Source of the DNA: Lycorma delicatula
Lineage: Eukaryota > Arthropoda > Insecta > Hemiptera > Fulgoridae
Length of the DNA: 64,000 nt
Reading direction: 5' to 3'
Assembly (NCBI RefSeq): GCF_047948215.1
Contig: NC_134464.1
Location: forward strand, 3,978,001 to 4,042,000
The notes under the pieces were generated by a model. It was not told the DNA's origin, made no database searches, and saw only the letters and a program-made list of their open reading frames with translations. The translations under genes were made by a program, and so were the position numbers. Within the stretch, counting starts at the first letter, position 1, and every line of letters begins with the position of its first letter. Positions 22,290 to 34,254 of the stretch are shown one piece after another.

Positions 22290-23249
22290 TTCTTGCTTGT
22301 GAAGGAGTTTGAGCGACGGAATGTTTCCGGAGATCGACTGTGCAGTTCGGGGACCAAATACGCTCAAGGACTTGCGTATTTACTGGCAGTTAAAGAGTTC
22401 AAGGAACGATGAGAACGAGTGGAAAATCAGGAACGATCGCCGTCCTCGGACCAGCGTTGCAGACGAAATTGACGCGGTTCGAGACATTCTTGAAGACGAT
22501 AGATGGGTGAGAGTATCCAAAATTGCAGAACAGGTCGGAATAACTTATGGAAGCTGTCAAGCGACCGACCTACAGTTCCCTCGCCTTTTGACCGCAGATC
22601 ACAAGTTCAGACGTTTGAAGATTTTCAGCAAGGTTTGCGAAAGGTGATGCACTTTTCAGACGGATTGTCACCTGCGACGAAACGTGGGTCCACTACTACA
22701 CTCCTCCATCGAAACAAGCCGCTATAGAGAGGTGATGGAAAGTGGAGACAGCCCCAGTGAAAGCTAAGATTCGACTGTCAGCTGGACAAGGTTCTTTCAA
22801 CCGTTTTTCCACCGGCGAGGAGTTTTGCTCATCTATTTTTTCAAGCTACGCACAATCAATGCTGCGCTTACTGCTTCGAGCTGTTGAACGAGGTGAGGGC
22901 TGCTTTGCGCCGCAAAAGACGAGACCAACCGATTCGAGAGGCCATCCTCCACGACAACGCCAGGCTCCATACTGCAGCTGTAACGATCTCAGAACTAGAA
23001 GAAATGCACTGAACTCGACTTGATCATCCTCCCTACAGCCCTGACCTATAGCCCTGCGATTTTCATCTGTTTGGGCCGCTTAAAGAAGCTCTAGGAGGGC
23101 AACGATTTGAAAATGACGAAGGCGTGGAGGGATTCATGCGCAATTGCCTCCTGACGCAACCAGCTTCATTCTACCGTGCTGCAATATAAAACCTTCCTTC
23201 TCGCTGGGAAAAATGTATTTCTAAAACAGGAAACTATGTAGAAAAATAA
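22290..23249 (+). pseudogene. Mariner transposase (DD34D), frameshifted
   Basis: Plus strand. Recognisable in order: RPRTSVADEIDAVRDILEDD and VRVSKIAEQVGITYGSCQA (helix-turn-helix region), FRRIVTCDETWVHYYTPPS (first Asp), VETAPVKAKIRLSAGQ, then AILHDNARLHTAAVTI (second Asp), then HPPYSPDL and PCDFHLFGPLKEALGG (third Asp), ending SRWEKCISKTGNYVEK and a stop at 23247-23249. I count 34 residues between the second and third Asp, giving the mariner DD34D signature. The frame changes at least four times and there are internal stops. The N-terminal ~50 residues are degenerate or missing, and no terminal repeat is identified. Confidence 0.92.
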
Positions 23250-25159
23250 ATTATATTTACGTTTTATTTTTCGATATTTAAAAAAAAAATATTGTAATGT
23301 TTGATTTACTCTCTTATATTAATAGAAAATTATTTTCAGCCCATTAGAAGTTACGATTACCTTTTATTATTTTTTCTTTCGTTAGTAGAATGAACTGTAT
23401 CGAACGGAAACGTGCAACAACAACCGCATGTTGGCGTGCGCTGTGTTTGGTTTTAAGCACGCTAAAATATAACGGGGCATTATTATGCTAATTTATTGCT
23501 TTGCTTTGTTTTATTTCTTTTTTCCCTGATAATGTTTACTACAATATTTTTCCACATTTTATTATTGCAGTAATTTTTTCACGTACGTGAAAATAAATCT
23601 TTTTGGCCACTAGGACATTTTTTTCGGTTATCTATTGTCGCGTATCGTATAACGCATGTTTATTTCATAATTTCATATTAATGAATATCGTATCGACCGA
23701 AATTTTGTTAGATTCGATAAGTGGTATTTCCCTTAAACTTCTTTGACTGCGGGGAGTTCAGGGTGCTTGGATCGCCTTCGGCTTTACACGAATTAATTAT
23801 TTTTGTATTATTGGAAATTCTAAAAATAATAAAAATTAGTGTAGTAGTATAACCTTATGCTGGATGTCTTACAGCAGACATGCACCTTCTTTCCGTTAAT
23901 ATCATAATGTTAAGAAAATAAATATTCAGCCAAAAATTAGAAACGATCAAGGGTCTTCGAACATTTCTCGATACTCTGGTTTGTTTTCGAGTTAACTTCC
24001 AATTTAGCTAAATTCTCTCCTTTTTGCTGTTACAGGAGGTCAACGTTTTAAATTTGGATCGCTTATCTATATAATGACCCGTTTCAAAATAATTTTACGT
24101 AGAGGATACGCATCGCGTCTTGGCCCATTGAGATGACTTTGGGTTTCTCATTTAATATCGAATCGGTTGTATGTAACCCGATGAGGCATCAGCTCTTCAT
24201 TCCTACTAACCGAGAAGTTGCGTATTTTCTTCTTTCGACTGATAGCCGTTGCTAACTGCAGTTTTTAAATGTGAAAATCGACCGTGCCACGTTATACATG
24301 TATATATTTATGAAATTCTTTGTGCGTTTTGGTTATGAAAATCACTTTTCAAATAATTTTCAAAATAATGAAACTATAATTTGGCTTTTCGTCATTTTTT
24401 TTTTTTGTAATTTTCTAAAACAAAATTACCTCCGTATAATATTTTTCCTTCCTTACGTCGGTAATATTTTAACCGTCTGCAAGCGGGATTTACTGCAGAT
24501 TAAACTGTTATACTATGCTTCGCTAAAGGATCAGCGACCTCTCGTAATAGCTTCTGATACGTAAAGTTAATAAAATATTGTACTTCGTTGCTAGATCTTG
24601 TAAATAACAGTAACAACTGTAATAAGCTAAACAGCTCAAGAGAAAAAGATATTTCACAACGTTGCTACCCGTTCCTTTCGTTATATCCCCTGATTTTTAT
24701 ATGTGACGCGCGCGCGCGTGTGAGAGGTCTTACAGCATAATTCAGAGATCCCGTGTAGGGGATCCCCTTCTCCGTCCTTTGTTTCTCCGCACTATCTGTC
24801 TGACTGAATAGCAATCAATCATTAGAACCTTGGAAAAATCTTTCTTGTTAATTATTCTTCTTTTATTTTCTTTTTTTAAAAAATTGAAAAACTTAACTTC
24901 CGCAGTCTGATATTGATCAATTTAAAATTGAAATAGAATTTAAATCTTTTGTATTACTGTTATTATTATTTCTATTAAATACAGTTTTTCGATACGCTTT
25001 AATATAATGTAAACATCGTTAATTTTTTTGTTAGGATATGTTAACAAAATGTTGTTAAGATATGGGTAACAGAGAATTCTAAATAAAATTACCGATACAG
25101 AAAAGAAATTGGTTAAAATAAAACTTTACTTGATTTCTGATTAATTTAAGGGACAAAAA
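23250..25159. other. AT-rich non-coding DNA
   Basis: No gene is recognised. A (CG)-rich alternating tract, GACGCGCGCGCGCGTGTG, lies near 24703-24720. The plus-strand frame at 24271-24564 has no known motif and biased composition. Confidence 0.6.
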
Positions 25160-25715
25160 TTATATTTTTCTTTTAATCCGTAATTAAGGCGCCAGGTGTA
25201 TGAACTTGTCCTAAGTCATAAGGTCATCAATATTTGTGCAATAAACCAAATTATTTTCATCGATAAAATACTAATCCCTAACCGAGTCATTTAATACACC
25301 TTGTGATATAAGATGTGGCTTATTGGAAAATAATTCAGAATGAAAATCATGTCGTCTTTCTCAGTACCGCCTGATTCTTCATCTCTGTTTTGGAAACGTA
25401 CATTCACAGGTGGCTCAGGTACTGGAATAATTTCACTGTTAGGAACAGATAGATAGATACCTGATTGCACCAAATGGCAAAGCCTTCCGTTTACCTTTCA
25501 GCCATTCTCTTAAATACAGAACAATTGGTGCATACTATATGAGGAGCCCACATCTTATCCCGATCACCAATTTTACACTGAAAGTACAATTGATATGATT
25601 TTTTAATTAAAGGTGTAATGTTTTTTCTATTTGATTTTACGGTAAACTCAACACATACATAACAAAAGGCATCTCCACATCGTTTACACAATTTCGAGGC
25701 ATTACGACACTACAA
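25160..25715 (-). pseudogene. Cys-rich multi-copy protein family fragment
   Basis: Minus strand, starting at about 25705 with MPRNCVND, then DAFCYVCVEFTVKSNRK, IKKSYQLYFQCKIGDRDK, MWAPHIVCTNC, and after a frameshift EWLKGKRKALPFGAI, then LSVPNSEIIPVPEPPVN. I recognise the pattern (C-x-x-C pair, CKIGDQDKxWAPH, PVPHxxxLPVPEPP) from an uncharacterised family with many copies in arthropod genomes. The segment that normally carries a CYFC motif is missing between the last two blocks. Further down (to about 25160) LNDSVRD and LVYCTNIDDLM look like the continuation. The many copies suggest a mobile element or an expanded gene family. I do not know its function. Confidence 0.6.
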
Positions 25716-26699
25716 TGTTAACAAACTTAAGACGGCAATAAGACTGAACAAAATTAATTCATTCTTAAGTCCAACGATTAATACAAACAACACAGCTGTT
25801 TTTGAGCTTTTGAGCTACATGTTTTTTGATCTGCAGAGAAATGGTTAATCTTGCCCATGAAGGCTCGCTGTTCAGTATTAAATACGATGTCATAATGTGA
25901 CTATGATATGATTTAATTATTTGTCTAGTATTCTTTATTTATAGGTTACAAATTACGTTAACAAAGTTAAACAGTAAAAAATGAGCTAAAAAAATACAAT
26001 ATAGGAGAGCTTAAAGCTTACTACACGTTGAAAAATGAAAAAATCCTTTAATTAAAATATAAAAATTTTGCAAAAATGGTGGGCGATAAGAAAGATTCTT
26101 AGTTCATATTCGTTTTCAGCATCAAAATACAGATTAAAATCGTGTATCGCATAAAATTATGTTTGTCAGTGTTATTAGAAATAGGCTACACGATTGTTTT
26201 ATTTTCGAGCGCTTCGTTTTTGCGACGAGTCGTAGGAGGTACCTGCGCGCTTACACTTACCGCGCTCTCGCAGTATGTATATATCCTACGTAGAGTACAT
26301 ACAATGTAAAAGATGAAAAGAGGCCGGTACACAATAGCTAATGTTTTGACTTGACGTTACTAGTGTTAACATCTGCAATTTTGTGGTGTGATCTTTTGCT
26401 TTTAATCAATTTTTTTAACGGTTTATTGTTAAAGATTATAACAGGATGAGAGAATGAGAGTACATCGACCTTTAATTCGTATCACAATGTCATTTTACAA
26501 AGCCGTTTTGAATTGTTATTCATTTTTTTGTTAACGTAAAACTGTAAAATACTTGCCAAAACTTAAATTTAAATTTGAAAACTAATGATCGATCGGCTCT
26601 ATCTGGATATCGAGAGAGGTTTACAGTGGTTTGTTTAATTACAATTTAATAATATAAAACATAAAGAAAATAAAATAAATCGATAATAATAATGACAGT
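25716..26699. other. AT-rich non-coding DNA
   Basis: No gene is recognised. Around 26200-26320 the sequence is slightly richer in GC without any motif. From 26650 it grades into the TAA-rich tail of the next repeat. Confidence 0.55.
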
Positions 26700-27490
26700 A
26701 GATGATAATAATAATAGTAATAATGACAAAGATAATAGTGTATAATTATAATTACAATTATAATAATAATTTGTAAATTACATACAATTAGAATTCCAAG
26801 TAAGTAATATAAAAACCAGAATTCAGTCCTATTGACAGAAGACGCTATAATGACTTCTAATATTTACACCTTTAACTTTATTGTAATACTACAATATGGT
26901 ATTGCATTACTACTAAAATAAGATTTTTCCTTTTTACAAATAAAACTACCCTAGCAATTTAAAGCGAGTTTAGTACTTTACTTCTTTCACCAGTTCTCTA
27001 TAGTAACTCACCAAACAACTTCCTGCATTCTCCTACTGTCCACTGGAATGCTTGTGACGTCACGTCGAACACTACCGGTCATGCAGTACCTACACGTTGA
27101 CAGATAACGTCGTTTTACGATTGCGCCGGACGCCACCAGCAATACGCCTATACTAGTTTCTTCAAAACTGATTTTAACTCATCTTTCCTGGAGTAATTAT
27201 ATTTTTATCCCGTTAACTTGCAGAACCAGACCGAAGTTGAAGCGTGAGAATCACCGGTCGTTACATTTTCCCATGCATTCCTACTCTGGTCTTGTAATTG
27301 TTCTCACGGAATATTTGTTGTAGGTGTGTCAGCGGACATTATTTCGAAGACCGATTATTAAACCCGGACCTGTTAGCCTTAGAAAAAAGATTCCTTTTAG
27401 CCTCCTTTGGATTCCACTACTTTCTTCTTAATTGGCAGGAATCCGTTACTCAGGTCCATTAAACTGCTCTTCTTATAATATGTATCCGTT
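26700..27490 (-). repeat. Unclassified dispersed repeat, copy 2
   Basis: Reverse-complement homologue of 6668-7590. In this orientation the element runs from about 27490 down to a TAA/ATT-rich tail at about 26640-26770. It carries the same landmark blocks in the same order, including GCGTCCGGCGCAATCG and TTCGACGTGACGTCACAAG. The possible coding stretch reads TGSVRRDVTSIPVDSRRMQE. Sharing of both the body and the simple-repeat tail argues that both are copies of one mobile family and that the tail is its 3' end. Confidence 0.75.
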
Positions 27491-27599
27491 ATAAATACCG
27501 GTGCGTTAAAAATCAAAGATCTACTATTTACTAATAATTACACAGCAATTAATAGCAATAAACAAAAACACACAAAAAAAACATTTAGATTAGATTTTT
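27491..27599. other. Short spacer
   Basis: Nothing recognisable between the dispersed repeat and the transposase fragment. Confidence 0.5.
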
Positions 27600-27890
27600 A
27601 AGTGTAATATTTTATTAAATCAACGTCTTATGTTTAATTCGTCAATACGTTTAATCACAGAATTAATTTTTTCAAATTCGGTCCGTAAAAACTGTCGATT
27701 GAAAAATTGAAAGCTTTCTGCAGTAAAGGTCAAATAATTTTAAGAAAATATTTCTTTTTATGATTTTCCGAAACGAGAAATTGTAAGGCGTCAAATCGTA
27801 CTGTTTTGGTCATCCAATTTTATCTCTACATCCTATTCTTTTAGGAAAACTTTGATTGAGGTTGTCTTTAACTTCAAAATGATAACCAGT
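27600..27890 (-). pseudogene. Tc1/mariner-superfamily transposase, C-terminal fragment
   Basis: Minus-strand reading FEVKDNLNQSFPKRIGCRDK followed by IG, a stop, PKQYDLTPYNFSFRKS. This matches the block VREFLDQxFPxRWIGRRGPI, EWPPRSPDLTPxDFFLW of Tc3-like transposases, where the Asp of TPxDF would be the last catalytic acidic residue. Here that position reads TPYNF, so the residue is Asn. Downstream residues to 27600 are too degraded to align with confidence. Confidence 0.65.
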
Positions 27891-28540
27891 ACCTGGTTAT
27901 GTACCTTCTGGTTATCATTATGGCCTTCTGTCAGATGTAAAGTCGGTCAGTAATATCAATTTCCCATTAAATTCCACCTTCTATCGAAATCTTTTTTTAA
28001 AAAAGTGCTTGAGGTAAAATCTTTGGCTGTAAGAAAAATAAATTCCTTAATCTTTTTTAACTTTCTATTTATTTTCAGGTTAATGAAATACTTTTCTGGT
28101 CGGTAACAATTTGTTTGTTCTAAAGTTAAATTAGTTGCGATGAGGCATCTCCAACGCCTTCAGTATTTTCAATTTCATTGTTCGGCTTAAACAAATGTTG
28201 ACTGAGAGTTAGCAGGGAATCTAATAGAACTCTCGTACGCCATTTTTTTTTTTCAGAATTACTCGTGCGTAAAACCTCATCTTTGTTTTATACATTATAT
28301 ATGTTTAATGCTTAATTCTTATCGGATTAATCGTCGTATTGACTGAGCCGGCAGTATATTGGAGTTGGTGTAACTACACCGCTTGTCGCTTCTCATAAAG
28401 TATTATTTTTTCGGATCATAACGAAGATCGCATTCGCCAACCGAACCGTTTTAATAAAATTTCTTCGGTATTCTGACAATCTGTTAATTACTAAAGAAAA
28501 TAGATTATTCTAAAGAAATGGGATATTTATATCTGAGCTG
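27891..28540. other. AT-rich non-coding DNA
   Basis: No gene is recognised. Around 27880-27925 there is a partial inverted repeat built on ATAACCAG...CTGGTTAT units. Confidence 0.5.
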
Positions 28541-28542
28541 AT

Positions 28543-28640
28543 TTCGTTAGCGGAGTGATGGAACTTCTCTGTTTTTTGTCTGGAAGGTTCAGAGTTCGAA
28601 TTCCTGTCAGGTTTTAGCATTTTTTCGCGTATTGAAAGAT
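28543..28640 (+). mobile_element. tRNA-derived SINE head, second family
   Basis: The sequence has an A-box-like TTAGCGGAGTGATGG (28548-28562) and a good B box AGTTCGAATTCC (28593-28604) at suitable spacing, followed by TGTCAGG and TTTTAGCATTTTTTCGCG. It differs from the other SINE family here. It lacks a paired acceptor stem, so it is not a tRNA gene. Only the head is visible. Confidence 0.6.
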
Positions 28641-28648
28641 TCTAATGT

Positions 28649-29865
28649 ACGAGGTGCTACCCAAAAGTTCGGGAAATTTTACCATAAGAATAAAATAGCT
28701 TACCGTAACTTATAATTTACATTGTCTCCTTCAAAGTAATCCCCTTGGACATTGATGCAGTGATCCCTGCGTTTTTCCATGATTTCATGCATCCCTGGAA
28801 GTCTGCAGGTGTAAGTGTTCGAAGCACGTTCTGCGTTTCTTCCTAAATCTCCTCAATTGTGTTAAAACTACGACCTTTCGATTGAAATTTTTTTCGGAAA
28901 GAGAAAAAAGTGGCACGGGGCAAGTTCAGGCGAATACGGTGTGTTGGGAATCGCTACAGTCTTTTTGGAAGCCAAGAAATTCCGTACGGCTAGCGATGTG
29001 TGCGCTGGCGCGTTGTCATGGTGCAGAACCCGGTTGTTTTTACCCCCACAGATCTGAACGTTTGCGCCTAATGCTTTCACGTTACCGCTTCAAAACTTCA
29101 CAATAGAACATCCCATTCACAGTCGACAGAGGAACAAATTCCTTATGGATATGCCTTTGATGTCGAAAAAACAATCATCATGGACTTCGCGTTACTGCGA
29201 ACTTTGCGTGATTTTTTTGGCCGCGTTGAATTTGGCGACTTCCACTGCGACGACTGCTGCTTAGTTTCAGCGTCATACCTGTACATCCGTGTCTCATCAC
29301 CGGTTATGATGTTGGAGTGAAGTTAGGTCTCTCTTGCTGAATTTTTCAATTCGCAACGGACAGCTACGCGATTTTGTTTCTGGTCGCTGTTCAACAGTCT
29401 CGGTACAAATTTTACAGCGGTGCGTCTCACGTTCAAATTGTCCGACAAGATGCGTTGCACGGACGCATATGACATTTGTACGATCGCACAAACATCATGG
29501 ATTGTTTGTCTACGATCTGCAACAACAGCCTCTCGCACTTTCGCGATGTTTTCTGGTGTTGCGCTTGTTGATGGTCTTCCTGAACTCTTGTCGTCATCGT
29601 CTGTCGTTCGTCCATCTTTGAATAGTTTGTACCGCAAAAAAGTTTTACTTTTACTCATAGCATTGTCACCAAATGCTTCCACAAGCATGCCGTGGGTTTC
29701 TGCACCAGTGTTTTTAAACACGAACCAAAATTTGATGCGGGTTCTTTGCTCTTTATTTGCCATTTAGAACTTCGCCGAAGCAGTAAAACACAACCGCACG
29801 AAACTCAACAATGCAGCCTCTCACCGTCACAGCTGTTGGAACACTAGTATAAGACCGAATACCTG
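28649..29865 (-). pseudogene. Mariner transposase, near full length, third catalytic Asp mutated
   Basis: Coding runs from ATG at 29763 to a stop at 28700-28702. Order of motifs: MANKEQRTRIKFWFVFKNTG, SKSKTFLRYKLFKDGR, SSGRPSTSATPENIAKVREA, DRRQTIHDVCAIVQMSYASV and VPRLLNSDQ (paired helix-turn-helix region), ITGDETRMY (first Asp), SQWKSPNS, HHDNAPAHTSLAVRNFLAS (second Asp), TPYSPELAPCHFFLFPK, then INVQGDYFEGDN. The third catalytic position is His in PCHFFLF instead of Asp. Frameshifts occur after residue ~140 and in the middle. The 3' end has ACGAGGTGCTACCCAAAAGT (from 28650) as a typical mariner terminal repeat, but the 5' terminal repeat is not found near 29865. Confidence 0.92.
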
Positions 29866-31325
29866 TGCCACAAACGGCTGCTGAGCCTAGAAACAGTTTA
29901 GCGATCGGTGTTCTAAATAGCTCCTATAGCTTACTTAACAACGTAAGCGGACTAAGCGCGGTGCCATACACCACCGGCTTACGTGTCCCGACCGCTCACT
30001 CACTTGCCATATATTTACTAAAATGGGTAGGCGCACCCCGTCAACTACAATATATATGACATCTATAAATTAAAATTTACTTTGTCAAGACAGCAATTCG
30101 CTGCCACGCCTAGGTCGCTGAATGCCAGCAACTACCTGTCCACCATATTAAACCGTTTGGAGCCCTAATTGGTCGGTTATCAGCCATATATCTCAAGGTT
30201 AGCTTCCCACAGCAGTGCGTTAGGAGTCTTTCCCTTAAGTAAACTACGATGTCGGTTGAACAAAGCAACCTCATCAAGGAACTCCCACACGGTCCGACAG
30301 TGCGGCTTCTCGCCACATTGACTCGCCGCTTGTGAGTGTCCAATTTTCCCCTTGACCTCTAAGTTCCAGGGTTGCCCGGTCTCCGCCCCCCCCCCCCCCC
30401 CCAAGAGCAGTCAGTCACACATCGGATGTTCATTTAAGTGGACCTCCCGCAGACACACAGCTCATCAGTTGCCAGGCGGAACCGAAACAGATATTGGTTC
30501 AAATTAACATCGGATATCGATTGGTCAGCGCCTGGGCACCCGTTCTCCTTAAAAACGAATTCGAGGCATACCATCCCGTCAGATCCCGTATAAACTTGAA
30601 CAGGAATCTTTCCTTAATCGTGGTGTCCTATTCCAGCCTCTTCCGCAGGCGGGAGATGGGCGACCGAACGAAATTTAGATCCGGTTCATTGTGATCACCG
30701 TTCCGATCCGGTACTGGCCCGACCCGAAACCGCATCCCAAATACCTCGGCCTCCCGGCCTCTTCGCAATCTCCACATGGCTGTCCGAACTTTCACCACTA
30801 AATCGGTTGGGAGAGCCTTTCCCAATACAATGGTAGCCTCGTAGGAGGTTGTTTTAAAAATACCAGTGTATACAATTTAGGCTCTGCGCTGGGCACTCCT
30901 TAAATTTTGAACACGGACTCTATTCATATCCAACCTACGCGCCCAAACGGGCGCTGCGTAAGAGATCATGCTTTCGAAGACACCTCGGTACACCATGTAA
31001 ATTTGACGGCCAGACCACCCGTAGTCCTTCCGAGCGATCCTCCTAAGTTGTGTATCACAGAGACGGCGTCCGTCGCTACTTGTTTAGTGCGGTTGCTAAA
31101 CAGCATGTTCTTGTCAAAGAAAACACCTAGGTACTTATGGACTCCCATTCGACTGTACGACAATTTGTCTACATCCTTGACAAGCATAAATTTCGTCTTG
31201 GGCACAGAAATCTTAAAGTTTTGAATGTCCATCGGCTTGCGCTCGATCTATCAGCTGCGGTCGTGAATTACCACGAACTAAAAGCAAACAGTCGTCGGCG
31301 AAAGCCTGATTACTGTCTCCTTTTC
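29866..31325 (-). pseudogene. 5'-truncated non-LTR retrotransposon, ORF2 3' half
   Basis: Minus strand. It starts inside the reverse transcriptase with QAFADDCLLLVRGNSRPQ (FADD, the catalytic metal-binding motif, at 31291-31302), then after a frameshift DIQNFKISVPKTKFMLVKDV, MGVHKYLGVFFDKNMLFSN, ISYAAPVWARRLDMNRV (30930-30960), RRALLVYTGIFKTTSYEA, VLGKALPTDLVVKVRTA, and further C-terminal pieces to about 30110. This order (FADD, KYLGV, YAAPVW, AYRTxS, LPLDL) is the R1/Jockey-type thumb and C-terminal layout. A run of 17 C at 30386-30402 lies inside the C-terminal part. About 29866-30090 appears to be 3' UTR. The sharp start at about 31325 fits 5' truncation. Confidence 0.85.
30386..30402. repeat. 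C17 homopolymer
   Basis: Seventeen consecutive C residues within the retrotransposon coding remains. Homopolymers of this length are also a common place for assembly error, so its exact length is uncertain. Confidence 0.9.
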
Positions 31326-33224
31326 GTTCAGAATACAGAAATAATCCAGAAAAAATACAGAATTTAGTTCACAATACAGAAAAAGTATAACGTTAATGAC
31401 ATCGGTTGTGTAAGGTACCGAAATCATAAAATAACTTATAATTTAGCAAATCGTTTCCTTACTGCAAACCGCAGAATGTATTTTTTTTTTTTTTTAAATG
31501 GTTTACCGTTTTTAATTTTTATCTTCTACAGAAGTTAAATTTAAAATTTGTTTAAAACATTTTACAGCATTAAAATTATAGAATGTTTTTTTTTTTAAAC
31601 AAAAGGAAATGTCCTAATGAAGTAGAGATCTTTGTGAAAGTAGTTGAAAATAAAAAATATAAACAGGAAGTGACAAAAGTGAAGTAAATTTTAAATGAAA
31701 TACTATAATATTTGTCATGAGAAAAAATTTATTACAAAGTAAAAGTTAGTTTAAACGTTTAGTTCCATTTACTTGTAGAATTTAAATCGATTTATCTTAA
31801 CAAATCGTGTATCGATTTCCAGATACGCGTCTGAGGGACGTAAAAAAGGAGTTTAAAAATATGGTATCGGCTCTTCCTGGAAATTCCTTTACCTAAAGTA
31901 AATATTACCCGATATTCTCAAATTTTAGCGACAAAGCAAGATTCGGTTTTGTATTTTTTTGGTAAAGGAAAATCCCTATTTTCTACCTAAGGTAACCTTT
32001 TACGGGTTGTTAATTAAAATAATTTTTTTTTGCGGTTAAAAAACCCATAGGAACGATCATCAATCTTCACTTTTTTAGCGATTCGAGAAGTAGAATGAAT
32101 CTGTAAGGATTTCCTGTGAATCGGTTTCAAGTCGCATATTAATTTTTCCCCTGATAACGTTGATTTTCATGATATTTAGTTTTGATTTGTTTTCACATTG
32201 TCGCTAGTATTTTTGCGCTTGCATGTTTTTGTATATTCGGTGTATCGCTACTGATGGAATTATTGACAAGGCGGTGCTAGCAGTCTGTTGATGGTGTTTG
32301 TCGATAGGATTAACGTCACGAATGGTGCGGCCTTTTATTTTATTTTTTTTCTTTCGAGACAAATCCAAGATCGCGTAGCGAATTGTAATCGTTACTACCG
32401 AACCTGCTTTAACATACTGCATCTAGTCTATGCAGACTTCCGCCGTCTTTTTTCTCTCTTTTATTTTTACTTTTCTTCATCAGTCATCAACTAATTGTAC
32501 TCTCTGTCCCCCTCCCATTCTCCTTTTTTTCGCTGCGGGTATGTGTGTCGACGGTCGAACAATTTTAAGCAGCATTACTGCGGATGTTGGTTATTTACCT
32601 CTATTCTACTCTTCTCGAAAGCAATTATGAAAATTGCTCTCTTCTCTTTTAATCTGTTTAAAAATATAATATCGTCTTATGTTTTTATTGTAGTTTTTAA
32701 TGAGGAAACGTTTTTTCTTATCAATAAAAGTAAGCGATCGTAGACGTTAAAAAATAAACAATTACTTATTTTTTGTTTGGTTTTAAACAGATTCACCGAA
32801 CGAATTTAATAACCGGTACACTAGTTATTTGTCTTACTGATTTTATTTTTTTTTAAATTAAAAAAACAAAAATTGCCTTTTTTTTCTTCTTCGTTATCGT
32901 CGATAAATACGATAATATGAAATAAGGTATCAGAAAATTAACGCGTATATATTTTAACTTATTATATTTTTTTTTATCCGATCGGGTTGGAATGGAATAC
33001 GGGCCAAACTCGCTCTAAAGTTAATGGATTTAAGCACGCAGTATTTTATTTTTATAGAATTCAGAATTTTAGGACCTAAAACTCCAATAAATAGAACAGA
33101 ATTTTCAAATTTTTTTGTTCGTTCAGGGACCGTTAGTAGTTAGGTCTGTTGTTGGTTGTAGTAAATGGTATCCCGTTTATGTATTAATGTAAATTGGCAG
33201 ATCAGGATATATTGTCGGTGGCCC
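31326..33224. other. AT-rich non-coding DNA
   Basis: No gene or transposon is recognised. Small frames around 32204-32743 have biased composition and no motif. Several T or A runs occur. Confidence 0.6.
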
Positions 33225-33237
33225 GGTACGATACCGT

Positions 33238-33538
33238 AACCCACCGGGTCGGTCTAGTGGTTAACGCGTTTTCCCAAATCAGCCGATTTGGAAGTCGAGA
33301 GTTCCAGCGTTCAAGTCCTAGTAAAGCCAGCTATTTTTACACGGATTTGAATACTAGATCGTGGATACCGGTGTTCTTTGGCGGTCGGGTTTCAATTAAC
33401 CACACATCTCAGGAACGGTCGAACTGAGAACGTACAAGACTACACTTAATTTACACTCGTACATATCATCCTCTTTCATCCTCTGAAGAATTATCTAAAC
33501 GGTAGTTACCGGAGGCTAAACAGGAAAAAGAAAGAAAA
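33238..33538 (+). mobile_element. tRNA-derived SINE, young-looking copy with 13 bp target duplication
   Basis: Full-length copy flanked by GGTACGATACCGT at 33225-33237 and 33539-33551, a perfect 13 bp duplication. The head has the A-box-like GGTCTAGTGGTTAACGCG, the symmetric AAATCAGCCGATTT arm and B-box-like GCGTTCAAGTCC. The 3' end is GGAGGCTAAACAGG with a GAAA-type tail. The plus-strand frame 33194-33427 runs through it and is a by-product of the SINE, not a gene. Confidence 0.95.
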
Positions 33539-33551
33539 GGTACGATACCGT

Positions 33552-34254
33552 GAAGCCATTAACGTTAAAATACGAATATTATTGGTTCGACCGGGCATAA
33601 CACTTTATCTTTTATCGGTCGGGCATCGATCATCGATCTTCTATCTTTTATTATATAAGTCCTCTTATCTTTTCTTGTATTAAGAAATATTACGCAGGTT
33701 CTGTTTATTTCAGAAGTATATTTTTTATTTACCGGTTATGTTATTTTTTATTTATTAAAAAACCGATACGCTGTTCATTTTCGCTTTCATGACGTACACA
33801 AAGTTTGGAAGTTTTATTGATTTCTACTTGGAAGATTAAATATTGTCTTTAAGCAGCTTCGATTATAACAAAACTGTAGGTTTAGGGAATACAATATAAT
33901 AGTTTTACGATAGTTCCATCGCGTTGTATTGATGGAACGGTTCGGTTTGATTTTACGAAAAGAAAGATTATTACACGTTAATTTTTCGCCGACGATCTGG
34001 CAGGGACAGTACCGGACAAGCTAACACTGACGTAGATGTATCGTATATGGTAAAAAATTCCCGTATCTGTTAGATTGTTTGTTAAAAATTCTTTGAGCGG
34101 CCGATTCATAGAGGCATCCTCGGTTAAGTCTTTTATCGGATGTTCAAACGCAGATCGTATTCGTTTCGATATAATTTCGAAATTCCGCCTATACTTGTCT
34201 TTCAATACGCTTACCCTCCGTGGAATCTGTAACCGCTTGATTATCGCCTTCAGT
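33552..34254. other. Non-coding DNA, possibly upstream part of an old LINE
   Basis: No clear gene. About 33970-34250 has more even composition and short frames on both strands, and could be a decayed upstream extension of the RNase H fragment that follows, but no reverse transcriptase motif is readable. Confidence 0.4.

Noticed and set aside
28543..28640. Possible tRNA gene (A and B boxes present)
   Set aside because: No acceptor-stem pairing can be formed around the boxes and the downstream sequence resembles a SINE body.
33194..33427. 77-codon frame (GSREFQRSSPSKASYFYTDL) shared with 47721-47966
   Set aside because: The similarity is real but comes from the SINE copies themselves. SINEs are non-coding, and other copies break the frame.
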